This document shows, one piece after another, positions 1-9,749 of a DNA stretch of 64,000 bases. A program made the position numbers and the translations under genes. The notes beneath the pieces were generated by a model. The model searched no databases and had not been told where the DNA came from. It saw only the letters and a program-made list of their open reading frames with translations. Within the stretch, counting starts at the first letter, position 1, and each line of letters starts with the position of its first letter. The stretch is from Rhabdophis nuchalis (taxonomy: Eukaryota > Chordata > Lepidosauria > Squamata > Natricidae). The stretch covers positions 17,918,519-17,982,518 of the forward strand of contig CM077651.1 of the NCBI GenBank assembly GCA_039707465.1. Reading direction: 5' to 3'.

Positions 1-29
1 TTTTAGAAACTATTGATACAATACAATAC

Positions 30-985
30 AATAGCAGAGTTGGAAGGGACCTTGGAGGTCTTCTAGTCCAACCCCCTGCCTAGGCAGGAGCCCTATCCCA
101 TTTCCAACAAATGGCTATCCAACATCTTCTTAAAGACTTCCAGTTTTGGGGCATTTACAACTTCTGGAGGCAAGCAGTTCCACTGGTTAATTGTTCTAAC
201 TGTCAGGAAATTTCTCCTCAGTTCTAAGTTGCTTCTCTCCTTGATTAGTTTCCACTCATTGCTTCTTGTTCTGCCCTCAGGTGCCTTGGTGAATAGTTTG
301 ACTCCCTCTTCTTTGTGGTAACCCCTGAGATATTGGAAGACTGCTATCATGTCTCCTCTAGTTCTTCTTTTCATTAAACTAGACATACCCAGTTCCTGCA
401 ACCATTCTTCATATGTTTTAGTCTCCAGTCCCCTAATCATCTTGGTTGCTCTTCTCTGCACTCTTTCTAGAGTCTCCATGTCTTTTCTACATCTTGGCAA
501 CCAAAACTGAATGCAATATTCCAAATGTGGCCTTACCAAGGCATTATACAGTCGTATTAACATATCTCGTGATCTTGAATCTATCCCTCTGTTTATGTAG
601 CCTAGAACTGTGTTGGCTTTTTTGGCAACTGCTGCACATGGCTGGCTCATATTTAAATGGTTGTCCACTAGGACTCCAAGATCCCTCTCCCAGTTGCTAC
701 TATTGAGCAAGGTACTAACTATTTTTTACCTGTGCATTTGGTTTTTCTTACCTAAATGTAGAACCTTACTTTTTTCACCATTGAATTTCATTTTGTTAGA
801 TAGTGCCCAATGTTCAAGTTTGTCAAGATTCTTCTGTATCTTAAGCCTATCTTCTGGAGTGTTGGTTATTGCTGCCATCTTGGTATCATCTGCAAATTTA
901 ATGAGTTCACCATTTATTCCCTCATCCAAATCATTGATGAAGATGTTGAAGAGTACTGGGCCTAAAACAGAGCCTGTTTTATAAG
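30..985 (-). mobile_element. CR1-type LINE fragment, 3' part of reverse transcriptase
   Basis: This is the 5'-truncated 3' end of a CR1-like non-LTR retrotransposon. Reading the minus strand, 929-726 encodes RT motif C as FADDTK, with the catalytic Asp pair near 885-893. It is followed, after a frame change and a stop around 710-726, by the RT thumb/C-terminal part at 710-93. That part carries typical CR1 strings such as [13 protein letters not shown] and a WNCLPPEVV end. The 3' end lies near position 30, where the minus strand ends in a short TATTG pentamer repeat. The endonuclease and the first half of the RT are missing and the frame is broken, so it is dead. Family assignment rests on motif recognition. 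Confidence 0.85.
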
Positions 986-1300
986 TGTCTGCATACTTTC
1001 TTCCAGGGAGAGGCTAAGAGAGTGATGACTAGGCTTTTTGTTGTTGGGTGCTAAAAATGTGAGGGCACATGTGCAATAGCACATGTGTGCATTGGCAAAC
1101 ATAATGCAAAGCATGCCCCATATGCGCATTCATGCAAAACTGCCCCGCCACGCTCCCCCACCATTGTGCACCACAGTACTCGCCTCCAAGCTGAGATTGG
1201 TGTTTCCTATGGGGGTGAAGGGGAGGCCATTTTTGCTCTTCCCATGCTCCAGGAAAGCCTCCAAAGCCTGGGGAAGATGAAAAACAGACAGTGATGTGAC
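986..1300. other. Unassigned spacer between CR1 and satellite
   Basis: A stretch rich in GCACATGTGC-like alternating purine/pyrimidine around 1065-1140. It resembles the interior of the non-autonomous hAT element at 33,078-33,498, but no terminal repeats could be placed. No coding signal is seen. Confidence 0.3.
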
Positions 1301-2300
1301 CAGCTGTGTGACTTCAGTCCAATTAACAGGAGACAGTAATTCTCAGCAATAGAAAATATTAGTCCTGCAATAGCTACAAGAGGCAGCTGATTGTCATTGG
1401 AACAATCACCAGAAAAAGGTAAGTTGTATTTGAACCACAGGTATAAAACAAAGCTACATGACCTTGGCTATCAAAAGTACAATGTGTCCTCCTGTTCTGC
1501 AATAGGAATGTCATGTTCTCTTCTTTACATATGCGCAAAAGACATGTGAGTGACTTTGAACTAATCAGTAGGAGAAGGTGAATACTAGTCTTGCAATAGT
1601 CTCCAATATCAGTGACAGAGAGTGAAGTGATCTTATGCCAATTCACCCAGGGAAAGGTGAGTTGTAGTTGAACCTTTGGTATAAAAGACAGCTATGTGAC
1701 CATGGAATATAACCAGTAGAATGTGTTCGGCAGTCCGGCAATAGGAATGCTAAATTTATATGATGACATATGCCCAAAAGACTTATATCAATGACAGACA
1801 GTGGAGTTCCAGTCCTCCAATATGAGAGACAGTGAAGTGAAAGTGTGCCAATTTCCCCAGGGAAAGGTTAGTTCTAGTTCTGAAAAGCACATTGAATTCT
1901 TTTCATGCAAAATGAACAATACTTGCCATGTTTTACCTTACACCAATAACCAAGGGAGGGTGAGTTAGAGTCAAATATTTATGATGGAATACAGCTGTGT
2001 GACTTTGGTCCAATTAACAGGAGACAATGTACTTGCTCAGCAACAGGCTACGTTAGTCCTGCAAAAGGCACAACAGGCAGCTGTGTGACATTGGAACAAT
2101 CACCAAGAATATCTGTTTGACTTTACCTTATTCCAATCACCAGGAGAAAAGGAGCTCTAGCTAGACAATTTGGATGGAAGTCAGCTATTTTACCTTGGGC
2201 TAATCATGATTTGGTGAGTTGGAGCTTAATATTTGAAACAGAAAACAGCTTTGTGCATTTTGTCATATTTAACAGTAGGAGATGGTAAGATTTAACACTG
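1301..2300 (+). repeat. Degenerate left edge of the ~325-bp satellite array
   Basis: Diverged satellite copies. Landmark words (gccaattcaccc, gtgagttgtagttg, caccaggaga, gactttggaccaat) recur, but at irregular spacing: the landmark gcca lies at 1637, 1847 and then 2361. The words recur about every 80-90 bases, which shows an older, shorter subunit. This part resembles the right edge (20.3-22.5 kb) more than the centre of the array. Confidence 0.7.
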
Positions 2301-5300
2301 CAATTGTCAAGGTAAGTTCCAGTTGTCCAGTGTGAGAGACAAAAAGAGAAGTGATCTCATTTCAATTCTCCAAGGAAAAGGTGAGTTGTCATCCTATAAA
2401 AGCAAATTGAGTTTTATCCCAGGAAAATGCCCAATACCTGTCTGACTTTATGTTATCCCAATCACCAGGAGAACAGGAGTTCTAAACGGGCAATTTGAAT
2501 GGAAGTCAGTTATTTTACCTTGGGTTAATCATGATTTGGTGAGTTGGAGCTTAATATTTAAAACGGAAGCCAGCTTTGTGCATTTCATCATATTTAACAG
2601 TGGGATATGGTACGTTTTACCCTTGCAATAGTAAAGGTAAGTTCCAGATTTCCAATGTAAAAGATTTTGTGGAAGACAAAAAGAGGAGTGAAGTTATGCC
2701 AATTCTCCCAGGAAAAGGTGAGTTCTAGACATACAGAAGCAAATTGAGCTTTTTTCCCAGCAAAATGCACAATACATGCCTGATTTTACCTTCTTCCAAT
2801 CACCAGGAGAATAGGAGTTCTAGCTGGACAGTTTGGAAGGAAGTCAGCTATTTTGCCTTGAGAGTATCATGATTTGTTGAGTTGGAGCTTAATATTTAAA
2901 ACAGGAGCCAGCTATGTGAGTTTCATCCAACTAAACTGAAGGATATGGTAAGTTTTGCCCCTGCAATAATCAAGGTAAGTTCCAGCCGTCCAATGTGAGA
3001 GACAAAAATAGAAATAATCTTATGCCAATTCCCTCAGGAAAAGGTGAGTTGTCTTCCTACAAAAGCAAATTGAATTTTTTCCCAGCAAAACGCACAATAC
3101 TTGTCTGACTTTATTTTATTCCAATCACCAGGAGAAAATGAATTTTAGTTGGACAATTTGGATGGAAGTCAGCTACGTGGGCTAATTGTGATTTGGCGAG
3201 TTGGAAATTAATATTTAAACAGAAGAGCGGTTTGGCCGTTTCGTCCAACTAAACTGAAGGAGATGGTAAGTTTTACCCAGGCAATAGTCAAGGTAAGTTC
3301 AAGTCATCCAATGTGAGAGACAAAAAGAGGAGTGAACCTATGCCAATTCTCCCATGAAAAGGTGAGTTCTAGTCCTACAGAAGCAAACTGAGTTTTTCCC
3401 AACAAAATGAACAATACATGTCTGACTTTTCCTTATTCCTAATCACCAGGAGTACTGGAGTTCTAGCCAGACAATTTGGAGGGAAGTCAGCTATTTTACC
3501 TTGGGCTAATCGTGATTAGTTGAGTTGGATCTAAATATTTAAAATGCAAGCCAGCTTTGTGCATTTTGTCAAATTTAACAGTAGGAGATGGTAAGATTTA
3601 ACACTGCAATTGTCAAGGTAAGTTCCAGTTGTCCAGTGTGAGAGACAAAAAGAGGAGTAATCTAATGCCAATTCCCCCAGGAAAAGGTGAGTTGTCTTCC
3701 TACAAAAGCAAATTGAATTTTTTCCCAACAAAATGCATAATACCTGTCTGATTTTATCTTCTTCCAATCACCAGGAGAAAAGGAATTCTATTTGGACAAT
3801 TTGGATGGAAGTCAGCTATTTTTCCATGGGCTAATTGTGATTTGGTGAGTTGGAACTTAATATTTAAAACAGAAGCCATGTTTGTGTGTTTCATCCAACT
3901 AAACAGAAGGATATGGTAAGTTTTACCCCTGCAATAGTCATGGTAAGTTCCAGCCATCCAATGTGAGAGACAAAAAGAGGAGTAATCTTATGTCAATTCC
4001 CCCAGGAAAAAGTGAGTTGTCTTCCTACAAAAGTACATTGTTTTTTTTCCCAGCAAAATGCAGAATACCTGTCTGACTTTATCTTATTCCAATCACCAGG
4101 AGAAAATGAATTCTAGTTGGACAATTTGGATGGAAGTCATTTATTTTACATTGGAATAATTGTGATTTGGTGAGTTGGAAGTTAATATTTTAAAGAGAAG
4201 AGAGATTTGTGCATTTCGTCCAACTAAACAGAATGAGATGGTAAGTTTTAACCCTGCAATTGTCAAGGTAAGTTCCAGTCGTGCAATGTGAAAGACAAAA
4301 GGAGGAGTGAACTCATGCCAATTCTCCCAGGAAAAGGTGAGTTGTCTTCCTACAAAACAAATCAAAAAAATTTCCCAGCAAAATGCACAATACAGGTCTG
4401 ACTTTACATTATTCCAATTACCAGGAGAAAAGGAGTTCTAGCTGGACAATTTGGATGGAAGTCAGCTATTTTACCTTGGGCTAGTTGTGATTTGTTGAGT
4501 TGGATATTAATATTTAAAACGGAAGCCAGATTTGTGTGCTTTATCATATTTATCAGTAGGAGATGATAGGTTTTACCCCTGCAATAATAATGGTAAGTTC
4601 TAAATTTCCAATGTAAAAGATTTTGTGGAAGACAAAAAGAGGAGTGAACTTATGGCAATTCTCCCAGGAAAAGGTGAGTTCTAGACATACAGAAGCAAAT
4701 TGAGCTTTTTTCTCAGCAAAATGCAACATACTTGCCTGACTTTACCTTCTTCCAATCACCAGGAGAACAGGAGTTCTGAGTTTAATTCAGTTTAACAGTA
4801 GAAGATGGTAAGTTTTACCCAGGCAATAGTCAAGGTAAGTTCCAGTCGTCCAATGTGAGAGACAAAAAGAGGAGTGAACTTATGCCAATTTTCCCATGAA
4901 AAGTGAGTTCTAGTCCTACAGAAGCAAACTGAGTTTTTCCCAACAAAATGAACAATACATGACTGACTTTCCCTTATTCCAATCACCAGGAGAACTAGAG
5001 ATTTAGCCAGCCAATTTTTTGGAAGTCCGCTATTTTACCTTGGGCTAATCATCATTTGTTGAGTTGGATCTAAATATTTAAAATGCAAGCCAGCTTTGTG
5101 CGTTTCGTCATATTTAACAATAGGAGATGGTAGGTTTTACCCCTGCAATAGTCAAAGTAAGTTCTAGTTCTCCAATGTAAAACACTTTGTGGAAGACAAA
5201 AAGAGGATTGAACATGCCAATTCTCCAAGGAAAAGGTGAGTTGTCGTCCTACAAAAGCAAATTGAGGTTTTTCCAGGAAAATGCACAATACCTGTCTGAC

Positions 5301-5677
5301 TTTACCTTATTCCAATCACCAGGAGAACAGGAGTTCTAGACGGGCAATTTGGATGGAAGTCAGCTATTTTACCTTGGGCTAATCGTGATTTCTTGAGTTA
5401 TATCTTAATGTTTAATACGGAAGCCAGCTTTGTGCATTTTGTCATATTTAACAGTAGGAGATGGTAAGTTTTACCCCTGCAACACTCAAAGTAAGTTCTA
5501 ATTTTAATAATGTGAGAGAAAAAGGAGGAGTGATCTTATGCCAATTCTCCCAGGAAAAGGTGAGGTGTCATCCAACAAAAGCAAATTGATTTTTTCCCAG
5601 CAAAATTCACAATATGGTAATTTTTACACTTGCAATAGTCAAGGTACGTTCTACCCATCCAATTTGAAAGACAAAAC
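2301..5677 (+). repeat. ~325-bp tandem satellite, left homogeneous block
   Basis: About ten tandem units. The landmark gccaattctccc (or a close variant) falls at 2361, 2698, 3024, 3342, 3667, 3992, 4317, 4654, 4884, 5216 and 5540, giving a spacing near 325. One unit (4654 to 4884) is shortened by about 100 bases. Each unit contains four related sub-segments, each built around a gtgag/gtaag word. The block ends where gypsy sequence begins near 5678. Minus-strand frames of 65-80 codons recur because the units are similar; they are not credible genes. Confidence 0.9.
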
Positions 5678-5870
5678 TGTCCAATGTTTAAGTCCCTTTA
5701 AGGAGCTCCGGCAGACCAGCCAGCCAATGACAGCAGTTTAAACTGCTGTCGGATTGGGTAACCAATCCACGCGGGCATTCAAATTTTAGCTACATACATC
5801 CATACGCAATATCCCTTCCCTCTTAAAATTAACAGTGTCCAATTCCCTGCCTACGCATGTGACACTGTCC
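5678..5870 (-). repeat. LTR remnant of gypsy copy 1 (left)
   Basis: This segment shares ordered blocks with 9621-9745: tttaaggagctc, agaccagcc, aaccaatc, a ggcattcaaatttgagctac-like block and catccgtac-like words. The two are therefore direct repeats bracketing gypsy coding remnants, as LTRs do. It carries a perfect 22-bp palindrome at 5729-5750 (core agtttaaact) followed by an inverted CCAAT pair at 5751-5768. The two LTRs are quite diverged, so the insertion is old. The exact outer edge is uncertain. Confidence 0.65.
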
Positions 5871-6234
5871 TTCAGGTATGTGGGGCATGTCGCATTACTA
5901 CTGGACCTGCGCAGCTCACTTGTTCATGGGATCTTGGTTGATGTGTTCAAGCCTGTTCTCCCTTCTGTTTCCCTGTATGGAACCTCCTGGAACTCCTCAG
6001 CTTGCAAATCAAGTTCCATCCTGGTTCCCTCCGTACTGGTGCCCTCGTCTCTCTGCTGGATGCCTTCAACCCCAGATAATTGTTGGGTTATAATACAGTT
6101 CACTTTGGTGTCTGTTGGGTTGGGCTGGCTACCACTCGTTTGTTTCTCAGCTGGCAGTTGTGTTTGCTCCTTGTGGCAAAGACCCCGGGTGTTCATGCTT
6201 TTTCTCAAGCCTGCGGGTGCACCCTGTCACCTTA

Positions 6235-6330
6235 GTTTTATTTTTATTATTTATTTTATTTTATTTTTCCAATTTATACCCCACCCTTCTCCTAGAAAAG
6301 GACCCAGGATTAAGTTTCTTAATTCGGAGT
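6235..6330 (-). mobile_element. Tiny L2 LINE 3' end nested in gypsy copy 1
   Basis: About 95 bases reading, on the plus strand, ttatttattttatttt then aatttataccccacccttctcc and aaaggacccaggatt. This is the minus-oriented 3' terminus seen in the L2 copies at 40,861-40,940 and, reversed, at 61,150-61,200. It is an extremely 5'-truncated insertion into the gypsy element. Confidence 0.75.
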
Positions 6331-6489
6331 CTTTCAGATGGTTTCTGAGCTGGTTTGGTGTGTCTTCTCCAGATTCTCCCATTCTCCACCACCATTCGGT
6401 ATGATTTTAGATCGGTGATTGCCACCATCCAGTCTCCTAGCCAGGTCGAGTACTTGGCATAATTGTGTGCGAAGACCCTGCTGTTGATG

Positions 6490-7430
6490 TTGAAGGCTCT
6501 ACTCGGCTAGGCTGTGTCCAGCCGGGTCTCAGGGAGGTAATCTGGGTGATACATATAGAGCCGGGACCTCAGCTTCCTTCCCATTAACAACTCGGCAAGG
6601 CTCTTGTTGGTAGTCGCATTGGGTGTAATGTGTTGGGTGAGGAGGAAGTGGTTTACCTTCTCCTGCCCATTACTGGGCCCCATCTGGGTGAGGGTCTCCT
6701 TGGTCAATCTCACCATCTGCTTGGTCTGTCTATTGCTTGCCAGCTTCAATGGTGTGATGAGTGCATGCTGGATTCCCTGTTCTGTGAGGAATGCCTCCAT
6801 TGTTTTGGCAGTCAGCTGGGACCCATAATCAGAGAAAAGGTTGTGTGGAAGCCTTTGGGTGGTAAAAAGTGACCCAACGGCTCAGATGGTGGCCTCTGCA
6901 GTGGTGGTTGGCATGATGATGACTTCTAGCTGCTTGGAATAGGCATCCACGACTATCAGGAACTTCTGCCCCTCCACTGGTCCAGTGAAGTCGATGTGTA
7001 TCCGTGACCACGGGCCCTTGTCTGATTCCCACTCCTGGGTTGGTGCCCATGGCAGGGCTGGTCACATTTCCTGGCAGGTTCTGCAGGAAGCTGCCCATTC
7101 ATTAATGTCCTTGCCTATATTAGGCTGCCAGATGTAGCTCTGGGCTAGTGCCTTCATGCGCATTATCCCTGGATGCCCCATGTGTAGGGCATCCAATGCT
7201 CACCTCCATAGCCTTTGGGGCACAATGACCCTTTCCCCCCAGAGCAAGCAGCCCTTAATGGTTGACAGCTTAGATTGCTTACTCTGGTAGTGCTGGAATT
7301 TTTCCCCCAGCTTCTCCTCTGGCCACGCCCTCAACACCCAGTTCAAAATTTTGCATAGTGTTTTGTCCTTTGGGGTGTGTTCAACAATGTCTCTGGCTAT
7401 GACCGGGCTGGCAGGGTCAATGTCTATCAG
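6490..7430 (-). pseudogene. Gypsy copy 1 integrase remnant
   Basis: A broken integrase domain of a Ty3/gypsy (Metaviridae-type) retroelement, read right to left. The N-terminal portion (7430-7200) has the string CLLWGERVIVPQRLW that precedes the HHCC zinc region. The catalytic core portion (about 7010-6840) reads RIHIDFTGPVEGQKF and VVDAYSKQLEV, with the first catalytic Asp, then meets a stop. A further part (about 6840-6500) has SDYGSQ, carrying the second Asp, followed by SNRQTKQMV where the family normally has the catalytic Glu; the Glu is Lys here. Several frames and at least one stop are needed to follow it. It is certainly inactive. Confidence 0.8.
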
Positions 7431-8100
7431 CAGCACTCTTTATTGCTTTTATCATGCTGTCAGTGGGTTGGATGTCCACCCCATCTATGAGGCAGCCCAG
7501 GAATTCTACCTGCCTCATGCTGATATTGCATTTGTATGGGTTCACATTGAGTCCCTTTTCCTGGAACCTAACCAATGTCTTGCACATGTGTCCCATCAAT
7601 TGTTCTACTGAGTCCCCTGAAATGAATATGTCATTGAAATATGGCACCACACGTGGCATTCCTTGCAACAGCCGCTCCATCAGGCATTGGAAAAGTCCTG
7701 GGGCCATGCTGACATCAAACAGCAGCCTGGTACATTTGAATGCTCCCCCATGTGTCACTATTTTCTGTGCTTCTGCAGTGGCTTCGTCCACTGGCAACTG
7801 TTGGTATGCTTGGGCAAGGTCCAGTTTGGCAAAAACCTTCCCACTCCTTAGGGAATGTAACAGATATTGTGTTACTGGCACTGGGCATGCATTCTGCTGG
7901 AGGGTTTTATTCAGGATGCACTTGTAATCTGTGCAGAGATGAATGGAACCATCTGGCTTGGCAGGGGTGACTATGGGAGTATTCCATGCAGCGTAGTTGA
8001 GCGGCACTAGGATTCCTTGGGCAATTAGTTTGTCTAGTTGCTCATCCACCTTGTGCCGTAGAGCAAAAGGGACCCTTCGGGGTTTTAGCCTGATGGGGGT
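7430..8100 (-). pseudogene. Gypsy copy 1 reverse transcriptase remnant
   Basis: A 210-codon frame (8049-7417) covers most of a Ty3/gypsy RT. Visible in order: LDKLIAQGILVP, TPIVTPAKPDGSIHLCTDY, KVFAKLDLAQAYQQLPVD (motif A), FKCTRLLFDVSMAPGLFQ (motif B region) and YFNDIFISG at about 7617-7642. The last is the YxDD box with its first catalytic Asp changed to Asn. Then come FLGCLIDG and the start of the thumb. The reading then passes directly into integrase N-terminal sequence, so the RNase H domain is absent. The open frame survives by chance; the active site is lost. Confidence 0.88.
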
Positions 8101-8515
8101 TACATATGGAGTCTAGGTTAAATGTGATGGGTTTCCCCATATATTTACCTAGGCTCCGATCAAAGATGTCTGCAAATTCCACGCAGCCAGTCCAGGTCAT
8201 TGGTGGTGATCCGGTGCACCCCTGTAATGTCCATTCCCAGGGGCTTGAGCCATTCTACCCCCAGCAAGGACGGACGATTGCTTACGGCGACCATGAGGGG
8301 TAGACAACCCTTGAATTCGTAGAATGCCACCTTGACTTCCATTCTGCCCAGTACCTGGACCCAGTTCCCTTGGTGGTCATTTAAATGGATGTTTAGTGGT
8401 TTGAGGTGCTACCTACTGGTGGCGGGTTCAATTCCTTGATGGTTTGCCAGGATATGATGGTGAAGTATGATCCCATCTCTAGCTCCATTTTGCATGGTTC
8501 CCCTTCAATGGTCAT
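8100..8515 (-). pseudogene. Gypsy copy 1 protease remnant
   Basis: An aspartic protease region between gag and RT. The codons on the minus strand near 8494-8466 read CKMELEMGSY, where gypsy proteases have an Asp-Thr/Ser-Gly active-site triad. Here the triad position reads Glu-Met-Gly, which cannot catalyse. Downstream at 8342-8160 the C-terminal half is recognisable by SLLGVEWLKPLGMD, like the LLG-x-x-WL motif of the family. Assignment rests on order and motifs. Confidence 0.7.
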
Positions 8516-8539
8516 GGTGTGTGGTATTTCCCCCCCTCA

Positions 8540-9490
8540 AAGACATCTGAGTGCCCTACAGTGGTGTGGTTAATTTCTCTGGAGGCTTGATATTGGTTCT
8601 CTTAGCACCTGTTCCACTGTTGGCTGGATCTTGGATTGTTGGGTCTACCTGGTGGTGCTGTGGGCTTGGGCTGGAACCGGTTGGGTTGGGTCACTCTGCA
8701 GGCCTCAGTGATGTGTCCCTTTCTTTGGCACTGACAGCAGATTGCCTCTCAGAAATGGCAAGCCATTCCTGTGTGAAATCCCATGCAGCCAGGAAAATGG
8801 GGCTGCCTGCCTTCCATGTCTCTGGGGTTCAGACACCTGTCCAGGTAACCGCGGTGGGAGGCATTGGTGTCATCTCAGTTCTCATCGTATTCTGGGACAT
8901 CCATGGACCAGTTGGGCTCTCTATATGTGTGTTCCACTCCGCTGGTCTTTCTGATTTCCGCCACTGAGTTGTTCAAAGATTCCACAGCCCTTGCTTCTTT
9001 GACCACAACCTTAAATGAGACAACTCTCCTGATCAATAGTTTCTTCTGTAGGGAGAGATCTCACATTCCAAGGATGATTCAGTCTTTCATCATCTCTTCT
9101 GGGTTCATGTCTTCACATTTGTGGCGATTTCCCTGAGACTGGCAACAAAATCATTCACTGTCTCCCCCTCCCGATGGTACCAGAGGTAGAATTCATTCTA
9201 GCTTATTATGGGAGTGACAGATGGGGCACAGTGGTCTCCTAAGGGGTGGGGGGTTGCAGGGTTGTCCATGAAATGGATTCCACATCGGCTGGGGTGATCA
9301 GCGTCTGTGCCATCTTGTATGTCTTGGTGCTACAGTATGTGAGGAACAATACTTGCATCCTGTTGTCCAGAAGATCTTGGTAACCTTTTGCCTCCACGAA
9401 TTGCCCCATGTATGTATGCCAGTCTTTGGTGTGTGGGTCGAAGATCGCTGGTTCTGGGGATGTCTGTGATGCCATCTTGTAGCTGGTCAT
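8540..9490 (-). pseudogene. Gypsy copy 1 gag remnant with CCHC knuckle
   Basis: The gag region of the gypsy element. The N-terminal capsid-like part (9490-9239) reads EPAIFDPHTKDWHTYMGQF and later LLDNRMQVLFLTYCSTKTY, typical of gag in K02A2.6-like gypsy elements. A zinc knuckle C-x2-C-x4-H-x4-C (CCQCQRKGHITEAC) lies at 8739-8698. The frame between them is broken. The same gag appears in copy 2 at 17,170-17,905. Confidence 0.8.
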
Positions 9491-9620
9491 CTCAGAGTTC
9501 CCTTGCTATGAGGGTTCCAAGTGGTGGGTTCTCAGGTCCATCAACAGTGTTAAATCGGCATGAAAATAGCAGATGAGAGGAGCGACACACTTTCAGCCTT
9601 ATTTGTTCTGATGACTAGAT

Positions 9621-9745
9621 AATAAGCTCTGCCTTTTAAGGAGCTCAGGTAGACCAACCTGCAAATGGCATTTTAATTTCTTGAAGCTTAGCGAACCAAT
9701 CTGTGTGGACATTCAAATTTGAGCTACATCCGTCCGTACACAACA
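9621..9745 (-). repeat. LTR remnant of gypsy copy 1 (right)
   Basis: The direct-repeat partner of 5678-5815, sharing ttttaaggagctc, agaccaacc, gaaccaatct, gacattcaaatttgagctac and catccgt blocks in the same orientation and order. The palindrome present in the left LTR has decayed here. Satellite sequence resumes at about 9750 with the unusual variant ctcccaggaatagtt. Confidence 0.65.
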
Positions 9746-9749
9746 GAAC

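Noticed and set aside
5835..6404. A 189-codon plus-strand frame between LTR and integrase
   Set aside because: It runs antisense to the gypsy element and through an L2 3' end fragment; no domain is visible.
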